Shown: positions 22,786 through 35,129 of the stretch, piece by piece
How the letters are laid out: each line of letters starts with the position of its first letter
Numbering within the stretch: position 1 is the stretch's first letter
Assembly: GCF_013373865.1 (NCBI RefSeq)
Contig: NC_050470.1
Span: 4,634,373 to 4,698,372, forward strand
Length of the DNA: 64,000 bases
Origin: Monomorium pharaonis
Lineage: Eukaryota > Arthropoda > Insecta > Hymenoptera > Formicidae
Direction of reading: 5' to 3'
Notes under the pieces: model-generated
What the model was told of the DNA's origin: nothing
Databases searched by the model: none
The model's input: only the letters and a program-made list of their open reading frames with translations
Made by a program: the position numbers and the translations under genes

Positions 22786-25450
22786 TGCTACTTCCAATTT
22801 TTTTTAAAGCTAGTTTTTAATATACTCAATATTTTTACATTAATAAATTTCTAGTATCTTAAAATAATATTTTAAAATTTTATAGTTTTATAATTAATAA
22901 TCAAAAGATTCAATATTTTTCTTGTCGACCTCTGTTAAGGCAATGATATTTGATATATCTCGATGTCGAGTGATTTAAAAAGTCCTGTTAAAATTGATTC
23001 TACTTTGATTATTCGCCAAACAAATCCAAATTGAAATTTGCGAACTTCAAACGCCATACAAGCTTTTGACAATTTCGATTTAATATATTTTTCCTTCGAT
23101 ACCCGCGTCGACAAAAGATGAAAGTAATTTCAATAGCAGTGCTAATCACAAAGCTCTTTTCAATTATGTTAACATATACGTCGTCACCAGGATCAAAAGC
23201 GATGCGGGAGGCCGATCACTTTGCAAAGTATTAATTTTGTAAGGGAGCGTTTTTCTCTGATCCTAAGTTAATTACGTTTTTAGAAAATAAGTTTTGAACA
23301 CAGTGTAATTTCGAATTTCATATCGTAATTATCTTATAATTTATATATATAGATTGTATAAATAAATAAATAAATAAATATTTTTACATACATAAATAAT
23401 ATAAATTTTTAGTACAATATATAATATAAATTTATCAATAGTATACATATACACATGTACTATATATTTTGAAAAATCTAAGAGATTTGACAAACATTAA
23501 TTTACTGAAAGCATCGACTCACTCACTCGCCCGCCTCGATCACACGAGTACACCGACATATTCCCCTACAATTTTTTCCCATTCACCCATTTCTTACTTT
23601 AACTGATGCATTAATTATCGTGAAACGCATCGTGTAAGTATAGCAATGGCGGAGGAAGAAGCCGGAGAGGTGGTCTCCTAATGGTGTGAAAGGATGCAAA
23701 GAGCGGCGCGACTCTCCAAAGGGAACGGGTTACGAGGGGAACGTGTACATGGGGGTATGATAAGAACTGTACACGTCAAACCATGATCACTAATAGTACA
23801 CCTCCGGTCGAAGATAATTATCGGGCCAGTCGCGAGGCTACTCGAACCGGTGGCGCACGAAGGTGTGGTTGTCGAGAATCAGGATCGTCTTTAAACCGCC
23901 GCCGCTGACGACGCCCCTTCTTTTATGCACCACGTCAGTGTTCGTTATTTAATTTATTAACACAAATTGACTATCTTATTTTATTTTCCGATAATTTTGC
24001 AATATACGTACATATCACGCTTGAGTGCGACGTTATATATATAAATCATTATCTTTCGCTTGCTCTTGGAGTTGAACAACGTATCATGGCTTAACTTTTA
24101 CCAATATGCTTTTATGCAAAGGCCTTTATATTTTATTTTCATCGAAGATAAGAAATATAATTTCTAAGTTTTTCACGAGAAGTAGAAAAATGAAGGGATA
24201 CTTTTAAAGGATCAGAAACATTCTCTCGATGTGCGCACCGTCAAAATAATTTACAACAAGATAATCCTTAAAGTCCTATCTCGAAATCTAAATTAAAAGG
24301 ACATTTCGATATTCATGTAATATATAAAAAAAAGAATTAAGCATAAAGAATTTGGCTGACCTTCGTAATGCGAATATAAATTTGCGTTATAGAATATAAT
24401 CTGCCAGATTATTGTATGTGTAAAGAATTATTTCCATCATCTCTTTTCTCTCTTCTTGTGACTAATAGAAAAAAGGACTTTCTGTGAGAAGCTCTCAGCA
24501 TGAGAAAACGGCGTCTGCAGTCGGGCGTTGTTTTATAGGAAAAACTAAGAGAGGGATAATAAAGCTGAAGCGGCGTGAAATAAAACATAGCATTGAATAA
24601 ACGGTGGAATACGCGATACGCTGCTTTCATGTCGGCCATTATTCGTTCGGCGCGCGTCCTTTTTCAGCGGTGCGGCCATTAAAGCATGTAGCTGCTTTAA
24701 GATTTAGAACGAGTGCGATGTCCTCGTTCGTTCTTAAGCGAACCTCGCGCTTCTGTCAATGAAAATTTCATCTCGCCACGGGGATTGCCGTCTGTAGCTT
24801 TACGATTCCCGCGGGCAAGTTACATTAAGCGGAACGATAAAACGACTGAATTAAAAAACTGATTTGGTAAAGATAGCCGACCGCATTCTCATCATAAAAG
24901 CGTAAGTCCTCGAAGCAATTACACCGTCATGGATTAAAAAGCAAATGCGTGTACCCTCTGGAATTTCGTATTACTAAAAGATTCTCGCTATTACGCAATA
25001 CTTCCGCGATAAGATCCTAAGGGAGACGAGTATGTCGCTCAAATCTCAGTAGCGCAATCTCGAACCTTGTTCAGCGAGTCAATTCTATGTAATTTATTTC
25101 CTTAAATATAACTTTCCTTGTGCGTTATTTAAAAGATAAAACTACAAAAATTAATAATGTATCTAAAGCTTTTAATTTCTTCTTTAGCAACTTTATCGGT
25201 ATAGTTTATTAATCTTAAACTTAAGTAAATACCTAATAAATTAAGTTTTCGAGAGATACGACATATATATCGGAATTAATCTATATTTATTCTGCAATTA
25301 AAAAAATATTTAATATAATATCGTGCATATTAGTTAATTTACAATGTATTTAAAAATTTTGGTAAGGACACTGCATGGCACACTGTTCCATAAAAAAACC
25401 TGTTGATATTTTAAAATCAAGAAGATAACCATAATTATCTTCTTTTTATC
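22786..25450. other. Non-coding stretch, mainly A+T-rich
   Basis: A+T-rich DNA with a short (AAAT)n run at about 23358-23381. A moderately CG-containing interval (23.5-23.95 kb) and another (24.4-25.08 kb) carry no supported gene. The 76-codon minus frame at 24409-24639 has no recognisable feature. Confidence 0.5.
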
Positions 25451-27780
25451 CATGAAATTGTGCCTGTATATTTTTTGTTCCGGTAGATGTAGATTAGGTC
25501 ATCTCGAGTCCGTGTCAAGTGCGCGTTCACATTGTGCGGAAGTCGGGAAATTATCTAATCTAGGATTAATGCAGTTCAGTGCACTTAAGTACAGTGTAAC
25601 AGCCACGTCGTTTGTGGAAACGGTGCGACCGTCCAAGTATTAATTGTGGCGATCATTAATGTGTTATTAATATATATATCAAATTATTATCATCGAGGTG
25701 TATTACTCGACCCGGTGCTCGGCGAATCCGCGACAGCGAGTTTTACCGCCGGAACTAATTTTCGAGCAATTAATGTTACCGTTACCCCTCCGGTGTAATG
25801 CATACTTTAGTAAGGCGCGACACGTGTTTGCTGTTGTTCGTAAATGCTACTCCGGGCTGATTCTGTGAGAACGCGCACACGTGACACATGTTGTTACCAT
25901 TTCGTCGGTACGTGGGCGCAAAGGGGAGGACTTGTTTGCAAAGTACATTTCTCTGTTAATTGCAGACGCGATGTCTTTGCAAGATTCACGATACTTGATT
26001 CCTCTCTTCCCCTCCCTTCCCTGTCTTCCTCGGTCTGTAACAGGAAAATGGTGTTCTGAAATTCAACCTCCTGTCATTAAGAAAATTCGAATTTTCTTGT
26101 CAAACATTCACGATCATTTTTGCTAGTGCAAAATATATTGAATTTTTTTCACTATTTCGCTAAGAAAGACCAAGTTAAAAAGACACCAAATAATTCATCG
26201 TTCCTTCGAGCTACCTGCTGCGTTAATCGACGTATTCGTACAGGAAAATAACATATCGTTCATTCTTTCAAGGAAAAATAATTCTTAGGGTAAATTCACA
26301 ATATCGAGTTTAGTGCCGATTTAGTGGTCGTAAAACGTATTTCGACATATAACGACGCAGAATCGCTTTATCGCTCACGGCGTTATTCGGCGATTAAATA
26401 CGACATTAAATCACTTCCGCTCGATTAGGAAACGCGGGAAATTCATTTCGCGACGAGAATGCGCAATTTATGCGATAACGAACGACCGAACGATTAATGC
26501 AGTCTATCGGGATTCCTTTTTGACATCGCGCCGAGCATAAAGTAACTACGGCGGCTTGCGCTCCGTTCCGCTTTACTCGATTGTTGTCAGAGTGAAAGGA
26601 ATTGAATTTTCGGATAATATTCATCCACTGCCGATAACGACGTTAAAGTGTCGCGAGATAACGACGTTGCACCACGGCAAACTGCATGCGAATAAGAAAG
26701 CGAGAGTCGTCGAGAGCATCCATTTTCTTGATTTCGCGCTTTTTGCTTATCCTGCAGGTAGACGTTTTCGTGCGCTGATTAAAGGGGGTATGCGAGATGC
26801 ATCGCGTCTACCGCTCAAGCTTCTGATAACGGAGCATATAAATCACGATCCATTAGTCACACGCTCGAAAAATGTACTTTTACAAACGTCGCGCTAATAC
26901 GATTACGTAATACCGTGACGGTTACAGAAGAGGGACCCGTATCAAATTGTATTACGTGTCCATGTTATTTTCCGTATTAGCTGCATGTACTGACGTGGAG
27001 ATGCAACTTATACATATCGATTCTATACTTTATCCATGATATGTCGTTATTCAAAATCTTAAGCTACTACTAATCAGTCCTCTCGCGTGATGCAAGACGC
27101 GAACAAAGACTGGCGCTGGTCTGGCTAGTTTAAATTATACATGAATAAATCCACCATCAGGAGGGCATGCTAATCTGGCGCAACAAAAGCTCCCGGTTCC
27201 GGAAGCTGTACCAGTCCGTCTACGTGACCATCTACATAACACGCGGCCGCTCGAATCCGCTCGCGTTCAAAGTTCATTTCGTTTCGGGCACGAGGGACTC
27301 TCGCGTCGTAAAGCTCTCGCGAGGACCGCCGAGGAAGCGAACGACAGAGAGAAAGAGAGATAGACGATGTCATGTCACAGTCGTGAAAAGTTTCGAAATA
27401 TTAGTTCCGTAGGCAAACGCCGGAAGTTGGAAACTGCCTGGAATTGACTATGTTATTGGCGGACGGCGGTGACGAACGAATGGTAATTCTGTTTTCGTAA
27501 CGGCGTTGATCAAAGCGTCGCGATCAAACGGACTTCTGTAATATGATGCCTGTCCTAATCGCGCGGCTTAATCGAGAGGCGAGCGCGAGCTTGCGAGCCG
27601 GCAGGTTGTGCCAGCAGAATGTACACCACTTGTCTGGCAAGTGAACTCGCTGGCTGCTTTAAAATTGTAATGTATTGTAATGCGGTATCTCGAACTCTTT
27701 CCTCTTTATTTCAGACAAGTGTCAAAGCTTGCTGAATATCTAACAACATTTTCGCGACGCATCGGCGATGTGGCGACAAT
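25451..27780. other. Non-coding stretch, moderate to high CG content
   Basis: Includes CG-containing patches (25.7-26.05, 26.3-26.9, 27.1-27.65 kb) with short overlapping frames on both strands. The 113-codon plus-strand frame at 26556-26897 is the longest and shows no domain. A two-tier hairpin at 27610-27654 is listed separately. Confidence 0.45.
27610..27654. repeat. Two-tier hairpin
   Basis: Outer arms GCCAGC (27610-27615) and GCTGGC (27649-27654) enclose inner arms CACTTG (27627-27632) and CAAGTG (27638-27643) with a five-base loop TCTGG. The internal loop is uneven (11 versus 5 bases). It may be chance structure; it is shorter than a typical pre-miRNA. Confidence 0.4.
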
Positions 27781-29740
27781 AAGTGGAATGTAATACAATG
27801 AAATTTATTGAAATTTAAATGAGATATTAAAAATAAATGTACGTTTTAAAAAGTGGCCTGAAATTAAAAACTATTAACATTAAACTATAAGTAAATAAAT
27901 AAATGCAATTATCTATTTATGTTCAATGTATATTCAATTATTAAAAATAAAAATATCTATACAAAAATTTTTTAATTTGACAATAATTTATTATAAATAA
28001 GCATCATAAGGAAAACCATATGTCAGATTTATCCGCGTTTTTCTTGTCTCGATTAAGAATTGTTAACCAATGATGACAAAATCAAGCTTTTAATTAGCGG
28101 TTTTTTGACCGCTTTTTTCCTACAACAAGCATTCTTAAGGATTTACTCAGCGGAACACACATGCCGAATTCGTTTGCGGTTTGCAATCGAATCTCAAGAT
28201 CGGATTTACCTGGAATCGTTTCCGGAGTAGCAATGAGTATGCAACGGAGCCGGACGATATGGCCAATTAGGCAAAAGTGAGTCATTTTCGTTCACACTGG
28301 AATTGTCGAATCGATTTAAGATTTCAGGAGATGGCTCAACAGCGTTCGTTGATATAAAATTGCGACATAATGACCTTTTCAGCGAATACAGAAATATTAG
28401 ATGATTATTTCCTCATAATTAATGCATCTGAATTGTATGCATGAGAATTGAATTGTGGGAGAAAAGTGAATGATATAATCCTAAAGCCTACTTACTCAGT
28501 CTATTCATGATAATTTGTAGAAACAATCGCTTTCACTTTTGAATGATAAATCATTACAGACGTGCGTAGACGTATGAATGTGTGAAAGGTATAATTGGAA
28601 AGATATGTCTTTTAAGAACGAAGTCGAATAAACAAAGAGACACTCCTGTGTGCGTCATGCGTGAAGATAGAGAAAGGCACACAGAGCATCACTTAAATCC
28701 CCTTTCTAGGCTTCGGAAACCTCCGCGGCAAGTGCATTTTGTTGTGCGCCCAGAAATCTGTTATTCAATTTGAAATGGCTTTATCGTGCGTCTGAAACCA
28801 ACCCCAGATTTCGCATTGATGCCAAACTACATGGACTATGAAATCCGCCCTTCGCACACACTCAGCACGCACAGACGCGCATTCGTACGCACACAGGCGT
28901 GCACGTAGGCGCTTTCCTCCGCGTTTCTCTCTAGCGGACTACCAACAATAATGGTGCGACTGAGTGCTCGAAACTTTCAACGACACTTCCAACGTTTTCC
29001 TTCGAGTGTACGGCGAGGTAGAAAAGGCTATGATCAGAAAGTAAAATACATCGCACCCGCAGAAAATAAATAATCCAAAAATGCGTTGAAACATAAAAAC
29101 GTAATATAAGCCCTTGAGAAACATAATTATTCAATATATGTATAAAAAGGTTTATTAAAACCTGATTATATAAGGTTATTATGTTATATGTGTAAATTAA
29201 TATCCCCTTTTGTGTTTTCGTTAATTTTTAATAGTATAACTGACATCTGTTATAGTAAATTATTTATCTCGTATTTTTCAAAAATTGTTATATTATAATT
29301 CTGCATTACGTATAAATAATTTAAAATAAATTACTAAATATACCTTTGAATGTTATATTTTGAGTTTAATTTACACCGCAAATGAGAGACCATTATTATA
29401 ATATTTAAAACTCCCATATCCTTATTTAAATATATTTTATACATAAAAAGAATATTAAACCAGCTAAAAGTAAAATATTTTTTAATGAGACGTAATAATG
29501 ATATATGTAATTAAATTTATTTATATACAGTAAATTTGTAGTGTGTTTAATTAATAGAAGAAGTAAAATATATATCCAGAAAAGAGAGAAATTATATATC
29601 TATTATTCAACAAACAATTAGTAACCGTGATCATTATTAATCGTGAAGAAAATTCAGGAGTGAAATTTGATGATTCTAACAGTATGAGAGATGTAGGAGC
29701 TTGAAACATATTGACAGTATCAATAATCTAATATTATTTA
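27781..29740. other. Non-coding stretch
   Basis: A+T-rich at 27.8-28.0 and 29.1-29.74 kb. Between them is mixed DNA with an ACGCAC/CACACA-rich run near 28855-28910. No gene, RNA or transposon end supported. Confidence 0.55.
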
Positions 29741-30378
29741 TGTCCGGCTTTTGCAAACACATTTTTTAAACTTATAGAGAATCTAGCGCGACTGGCAAAT
29801 GATTTTCGACAAAACTGTCAGTTGCCATGTTTGTCACGTGCAGACCTGTCAATTGCTAGCGCTTCTGTTCACTCGGTATGACAGCTACTTGCAAAAGCTG
29901 CATTATACTTGATAGATATACACCGCGACACACTTTCGGATGCTAGATACGGGACGTTCATAAAAAGTATTCACAAATATAAGGAATCTCTTGAGGACGC
30001 AGATTCATGCGCATTCACAGGATAACGAAGCGTACAAAACGGAGCATATCCATCTATATGTCGTGTACGACATCCGATAACATCCGCGCAAGCAGCAAGT
30101 GCATGCAGGAAGCACCAAGTTCGTAACGCTCTCGATAAGAGCGCGGTAATTCCGGATTTTTACATCTCGCCGAGCAGGGAATGAAAAGAAAGCGAAAAAA
30201 GGAATGAGAAAAAAGGAGGGGAACAAAAGGAAGAAATCCGCAGTTATTCCGGTCTCGGATATCTCGCCTCGTATCTGCTAATCCGAATATGCACGAAATT
30301 AGCGGCGCGAGCGTTCGTAAAACGTTAACCCATTTTCATCCTATCGATCCGCCTTTCGGGTCGAGTTGGGCTCACGCG

Positions 30379-30484
<106 letters not shown>

Positions 30485-30764
30485 TTTATGCGCGTGTGTG
30501 TATATATAAAGAAGGGGAGGCAGTTGAGGAATAATGCCAAACCAGTCATTAAACGAATGTTCAAAAGTATTTATATCGATGTCTGCCAATTAGCAAAAGC
30601 GTAAAGTCGAAATAACGCATCCAATTCCATTGAATGTGCTGTTCAGATCGCGTTTGGCTAATCCGCCATGTTAATGCCAAAGAACTAGCACAAATAATTT
30701 TTTTGTAATTTTATGTATTTCATTGGTATTGGAAAATGCAATAGTAGATTTGGCGTTGATTCCT

Positions 30765-30796
30765 TTTTCTGACAAATCTGAAGATTTGTCAGGAAA
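30765..30796. repeat. Near-perfect palindrome
   Basis: CTGACAAATCT (30769-30779), two bases GA, then the exact reverse complement AGATTTGTCAG (30782-30792). A T-G wobble and three T-A pairs extend it to about 15 positions per arm. It could extrude as a cruciform or be a remnant of a miniature palindromic element. Confidence 0.65.
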
Positions 30797-31099
30797 GCTT
30801 TCAAGCAGATATTTAATAAAATTAAGGATTTAAATAGTAAAACAAATATTACATTAAATTTTGTATGAGAAGATGCGAACAATTAACACGTACACAATTT
30901 TGTTGTAGGTATTGTATTAAAATATCGTTTAGTGACTTATAACCAAAACGAAACCGATGGTAGCAATCCGTCATCGTTGCCGAACAGTTTTCTCTTCTAT
31001 CATTCAGTGGAATCATGAGTGCAAGTTTCAAACATGCCAATTTCACATTCACAAATGCGTGTTTATATATATTCGTTATAGACACGTACACATGAAATC

Positions 31100-32100
31100 G
31101 CATATCATAATACGGGATATTCGCGCGCGCGCGCAGGTCGCGCAGTCGAGATTCAGGCTGGGCGGAAAGGCAGAGGTGGATTCACCTCTTGCAGGTTCGC
31201 AGGTACGTGCACGTAGTAGGTATACGCGCACTCGATTGGCGTCGGCCGGCGTCCCGGGAGGGGCGCGACGCAAGCCAAGAACGAACGTTGATACTAAACC
31301 GCGGCCCGAGCTGCTCCGAACGACAGTCCAACGAACGTGTGTTCCGAGGCCGGATCGCGGTGGTCCATCCGAGCGGCCCGGACGCGCAAAACCGATTTCG
31401 TTTGTTCGATTGTTAGCCGCGTCACGTCACTCCGCGAGCGCGATCGAGGGATATACGTGGTGGATGGATGGTGGAGGAAGATCATAATCGAATTCATTCG
31501 AGGATCTTTACGGTTGACAGATGTCCCGATTGATCCGGGACGATTGTTGTGCCGATTCGCTCGCAACATCATCGTGACAGCATTGGGACGGTGAACTAAC
31601 CACGTGACTCTCGCGGAAAGGATCGACGCGTGTTTCGATCCTTTCGACGATCCCAAGAACGAACGTGCCAGGACGGACGCACGAGGAGGACAACGGATAG
31701 TTCTCGTACGTGCCCGGTGTACGTGTGTGTGTCGCGCGTGTTTGTGTGTGTCATCGTTTGTGTGTGTGTTCGTCGAATCAGTGCTTGTTCGGTAGCGCGC
31801 GCTACCGGTGATCCAGCGGGTGAGTGCAATCGGAGAGCTCCAGCCGCTCGCGACGGAAAGAGAGAGGGAGAAACGGGAGGGTCGAGGGTGTGCGCTCTCT
31901 CTCTCTCCCCGATGCGTGCCGCTTCCGGCTAACCGGAAGTGCCCGCGTGCGAATGCCCTCGAGATGCGTCCCGCGGTGCGGTTGCCACGAGTTACCGCGA
32001 CAGTGCAGCATCCAATGCTGCGACCCACTCGGCCGAGTGAGTTCCGGCTACTGATTAATCCGTCGGTGTAATTAATCTGACTTGTGCGCGCCCGGTTCGT
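31100..32100 (+). promoter_or_regulatory. Putative CpG-rich promoter region
   Basis: A kilobase of strongly CG-rich DNA rising sharply from A+T-rich flanks, with GTGTGT runs at 31720-31770 and donor-like sites CAG|GTACGT (31203) and CGG|GTGAGT (31820). It directly precedes the sequence I read as a long 5' exon, which is why I suggest a promoter on the plus strand. No TATA box or initiator stands out. The overlapping frames (up to 323 codons on the minus strand, 31294-32265) have no recognisable domains. Strand and start sites are inference. Confidence 0.35.
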
Positions 32101-34596
32101 CGGCAGCCTCGTGAACCGTTTCCACCCTCGCGTCCAGCTCCAAATCCAAGTAAACCAGTGACTGTCCCTGTGGGACTGATAAAAAGAATCGGTCCAATCA
32201 CCGTGATCCGTGAAGAACGATAAAAGAAAACGAGATGGGGAATAAAATATGACGTGATTCAACACTTGAGTGTTTTACATCATTCTTATTTATCACGAAC
32301 AACGACCCAAGGATGACGAATAATTAATTTGATAAATCCATGTGTATGAATTTGATGAGACGGAATGTGGTTTGACTTCATGTATAATTAATCGACAGCT
32401 TCTGCTTACCACGGACAGTCATTCTCTGTCTTCCGCAAAGCGATTTAAAGCTTTTAGTTTATAAAAAGTGATTCAGTGACCCGAGGTTAGTGCGGGGGAT
32501 TTATTTTAATCCGATTGCTACTCCCCGAGAGAGATCGTTCGAACTTCGTGTCCCAATTCGTCGGGAGTAATTCGGTGATGGAAAGTGAAGTTTAACTTAA
32601 CCCAACGTACGAGAAGTCTACATTGCCGTTGCTCGTTATTGACCGAAGACGATACGAAACTCCTAGCACATAAACAGTGATCCAAGAGAAACCAAGGAAA
32701 TTTGTTTTACTTCACTATCACGGTCACTATCTCTCTACCATATTGTTCAAAACTTTATAACTTGATTCAATAAAGTGATCCTGAGATAGGATAAGAAATA
32801 TAATTTAACTTATGAGCACATTAGTTTCGTGCTACATTTGTTTCCATTGCTCAATCGCAAAGCTACAAGTTTTTGTATTTTGATTTATAAAAAATTCATT
32901 GGACAACAAACGTGCGAGGATTGGGAGAATTGTCAAAAAAATCCATGGCTCCATTTATAAAAACAAAATTCTAAGCTGCAAAACGGCACTTTATTTCAAT
33001 GCATATTCCAACTCATTTGCCGATTCACAAGAGATATCTAAGGGGAAAAAACGATAATATCGAAAGATCACTGAGGCCTTTAACCGCAATTAATCGACGA
33101 CAACCTTGGGAAAGTCAACAGGCGTCTGCGTCAATTACTCACCTCTGTGAATGAATTTTTTAAGTAGAAGAAACGCAAGGGTCGATCGTTACTTTGCAAA
33201 TGAATATTTCAAGAATGTGCTGTTCAGTGGTGTTTAATGCGTAGGGAGTACAAGCGCGCTACGAGATAAAGCGTTCAAGTTGAAGGAAGCGATTAGCTGA
33301 TTGTGAAGGAAAAACAGGAAATACGTGCGACTCGATCGCTGTTTTCATGTCCCTTTCGAGAGGTTTCTAGATTGCGAAAGTTTTGGCTTGCTGTTAGATG
33401 AAGCAGCGATCGTAAACAGGATCGATGCATTAAGGATTTTCATTTGTCGACAGTACCATGAATGTTGCATGAATCTGGTTTCCTGACAGAGAAAGGAGGA
33501 TCTTTCTTTCGAAGGTGATCGTAAACACCGAAGTGGAGTATCGAATAGACGATCGAACACAAGAGTTCACGTGCTGCTTGATAGGCGCGAGTGAATGCAA
33601 CATTTAAGAGGCAGATAAATAACGGTATATTAATTACTTTAGTAATTAATGGCTCACGCGACCGCGATCCTCATTCTTTTGTTCCGAGATAGAGACATTA
33701 TAGTGAAGAAACAATTAAAAAGTGAATCGCATGGTGGAATGATAATTGCGATTACGACTAATTAATATCTGGATAATTAACGCTTATCGCGAGTCACGCT
33801 TCTGTGAAACGGAACACAAGCTGAAGAATGCATGCTATGGACACGCGATCAAAGTGCTACATCAAAGGAACGTTTGACAAGTGACTGGGAATCGTTCAAC
33901 GCTGCAAGCTAACTAATAAGTGTTAACAGCAATTAATGCTACTCGAATCAAGTGTTCGCGAAATACTACGTATGTTTCAATCGCTGACAAAGGATCGGAA
34001 TATTGCAGGAAGAAGTATCGAATGGTACACAGTAAAATTGTAATCGCTGACAGTTAACTGATAGCTGATAGCTGAATGATAAGAACAATTAGTGACGAAT
34101 GCATTCCATTTTTAGTTCCGACAATCAAAAATTGTCTCGGTCGAACCGGCAAGGAATCCAGGACGCACGAATGATCAAGCCTTGAGTTTCAGCTAACTAA
34201 TGAATTGTCGCACGATGCTACAGTCATAAACGCTCTTTAATACTAATTAAATTAAATTACATGCCACACTGTCTTGTGATCGCTAACTTCTCGTCCTTCT
34301 CAAAGGATGGGAAAGGACGCGGCGACAGGTTCTCTGATTAATCAGACTAATTAACTTCGTGTATGCTAGACGCAATCGCAAGACATTGCAGGTCCTTTGA
34401 CAACGTCTTCGCTTCACACATTCTCATGTGACACATTTGCGTATGGTCGAAACACGCGAATTAGGACTGGCGCAGCGCGCCATTTACCTTCAGATATAAT
34501 TAACGCGACCTAAGGACAGCTGTGGAGGACATAGCGAGCAGTCGCGCGTCGGGACATCTTCATTGACGAATCGTTCGCCGAGGAACGTCTTAATTA
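32052..34596. promoter_or_regulatory. Cluster of homeodomain-type TAAT sites
   Basis: TAATTA cores occur at about 32070, 32321, 32385, 33631, 33643, 33759, 33774, 34244, 34347, 34497 and 34591. TGATTAAT, the classic Exd/Pbx-Hox composite form, occurs at 32052 and, as a perfect palindrome TGATTAATCA, at 34334-34343. Density in the last kilobase exceeds what moderate A+T content predicts. That homeodomain proteins use it is inference. Confidence 0.3.
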
Positions 34597-34762
34597 ATAA
34601 TCACGCAAAGCCATTGAGATTCGTGTGCCGTTTCGCATAATAAGGGAACCGATCAAGGGGAGGAAGAGACCGACAGAGAGAAAAAGAGAGAAAGAGAAAG
34701 GAAAACGGAAAGAAAGAAAGCAAAAGAGAGGAAGAGAAGCAGACAGAAAAGGAGAGCGAAGG

Positions 34763-34859
<97 letters not shown>

Positions 34860-35122
34860 TCGGGTGCTACTTCGTCTTTCTCTTCGTCTACTTTTTATCG
34901 TTTCGTGAGGGCCCGAAAAAGAGTTCTCACGCCGCACGCGAGAGAGACCCCGAACACGCACGCAGGCAAGCACGCACGAACGCACGCACGCACTCACCCC
35001 TCCGAGGGAAGCAGAAAGCCCGCGGCGCGCGAGGGATCTTGATTTCTTCCTGCTCGTTGATTTTTTTCCCCTTCCTTCGGACCTCGCCGGCGTGCCGAGT
35101 CCCGACAGTGCAACGCGCGAAG
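32101..35122 (+). other. Putative long 5' untranslated exon
   Basis: Three kilobases that are less A+T-rich than the flanks, free of useful open frames before the GA tract, and rich in GTGATCC and TAATTA motifs. They end in GCGAAG|GTGAGTCC, a strong splice-donor match with the intron beginning at 35123. Composition drops back to A+T-rich directly after the donor, as at an exon-intron edge. Insect developmental genes often have such long non-coding first exons, but there is no direct transcript evidence. It may also be several exons, or a non-coding RNA. Confidence 0.35.
34766..34855. repeat. (GA)45 microsatellite
   Basis: Ninety uninterrupted bases of AG, preceded by an imperfect 100-base purine-rich tract. 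Long frames through it encode only glutamate-arginine or serine-leucine repeats. Confidence 0.98.
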
Positions 35123-35129
35123 GTGAGTC
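35117..35129 (+). other. Strong splice-donor match
   Basis: GCGAAG|GTGAGTC, with the GT at 35123-35124. It fits the metazoan 5' splice-site consensus (A/C)AG|GT(A/G)AGT at every position and coincides with a change from CG-rich to A+T-rich DNA. Use of the site is unproven. Confidence 0.45.

Noticed and set aside
31294..32265. 323-codon minus-strand open frame, the longest in the window
   Set aside because: It lies in CpG-rich DNA with several long frames on the opposite strand, is rich in R, S, T and H as composition predicts, and has no recognisable domain, signal peptide or family motif.
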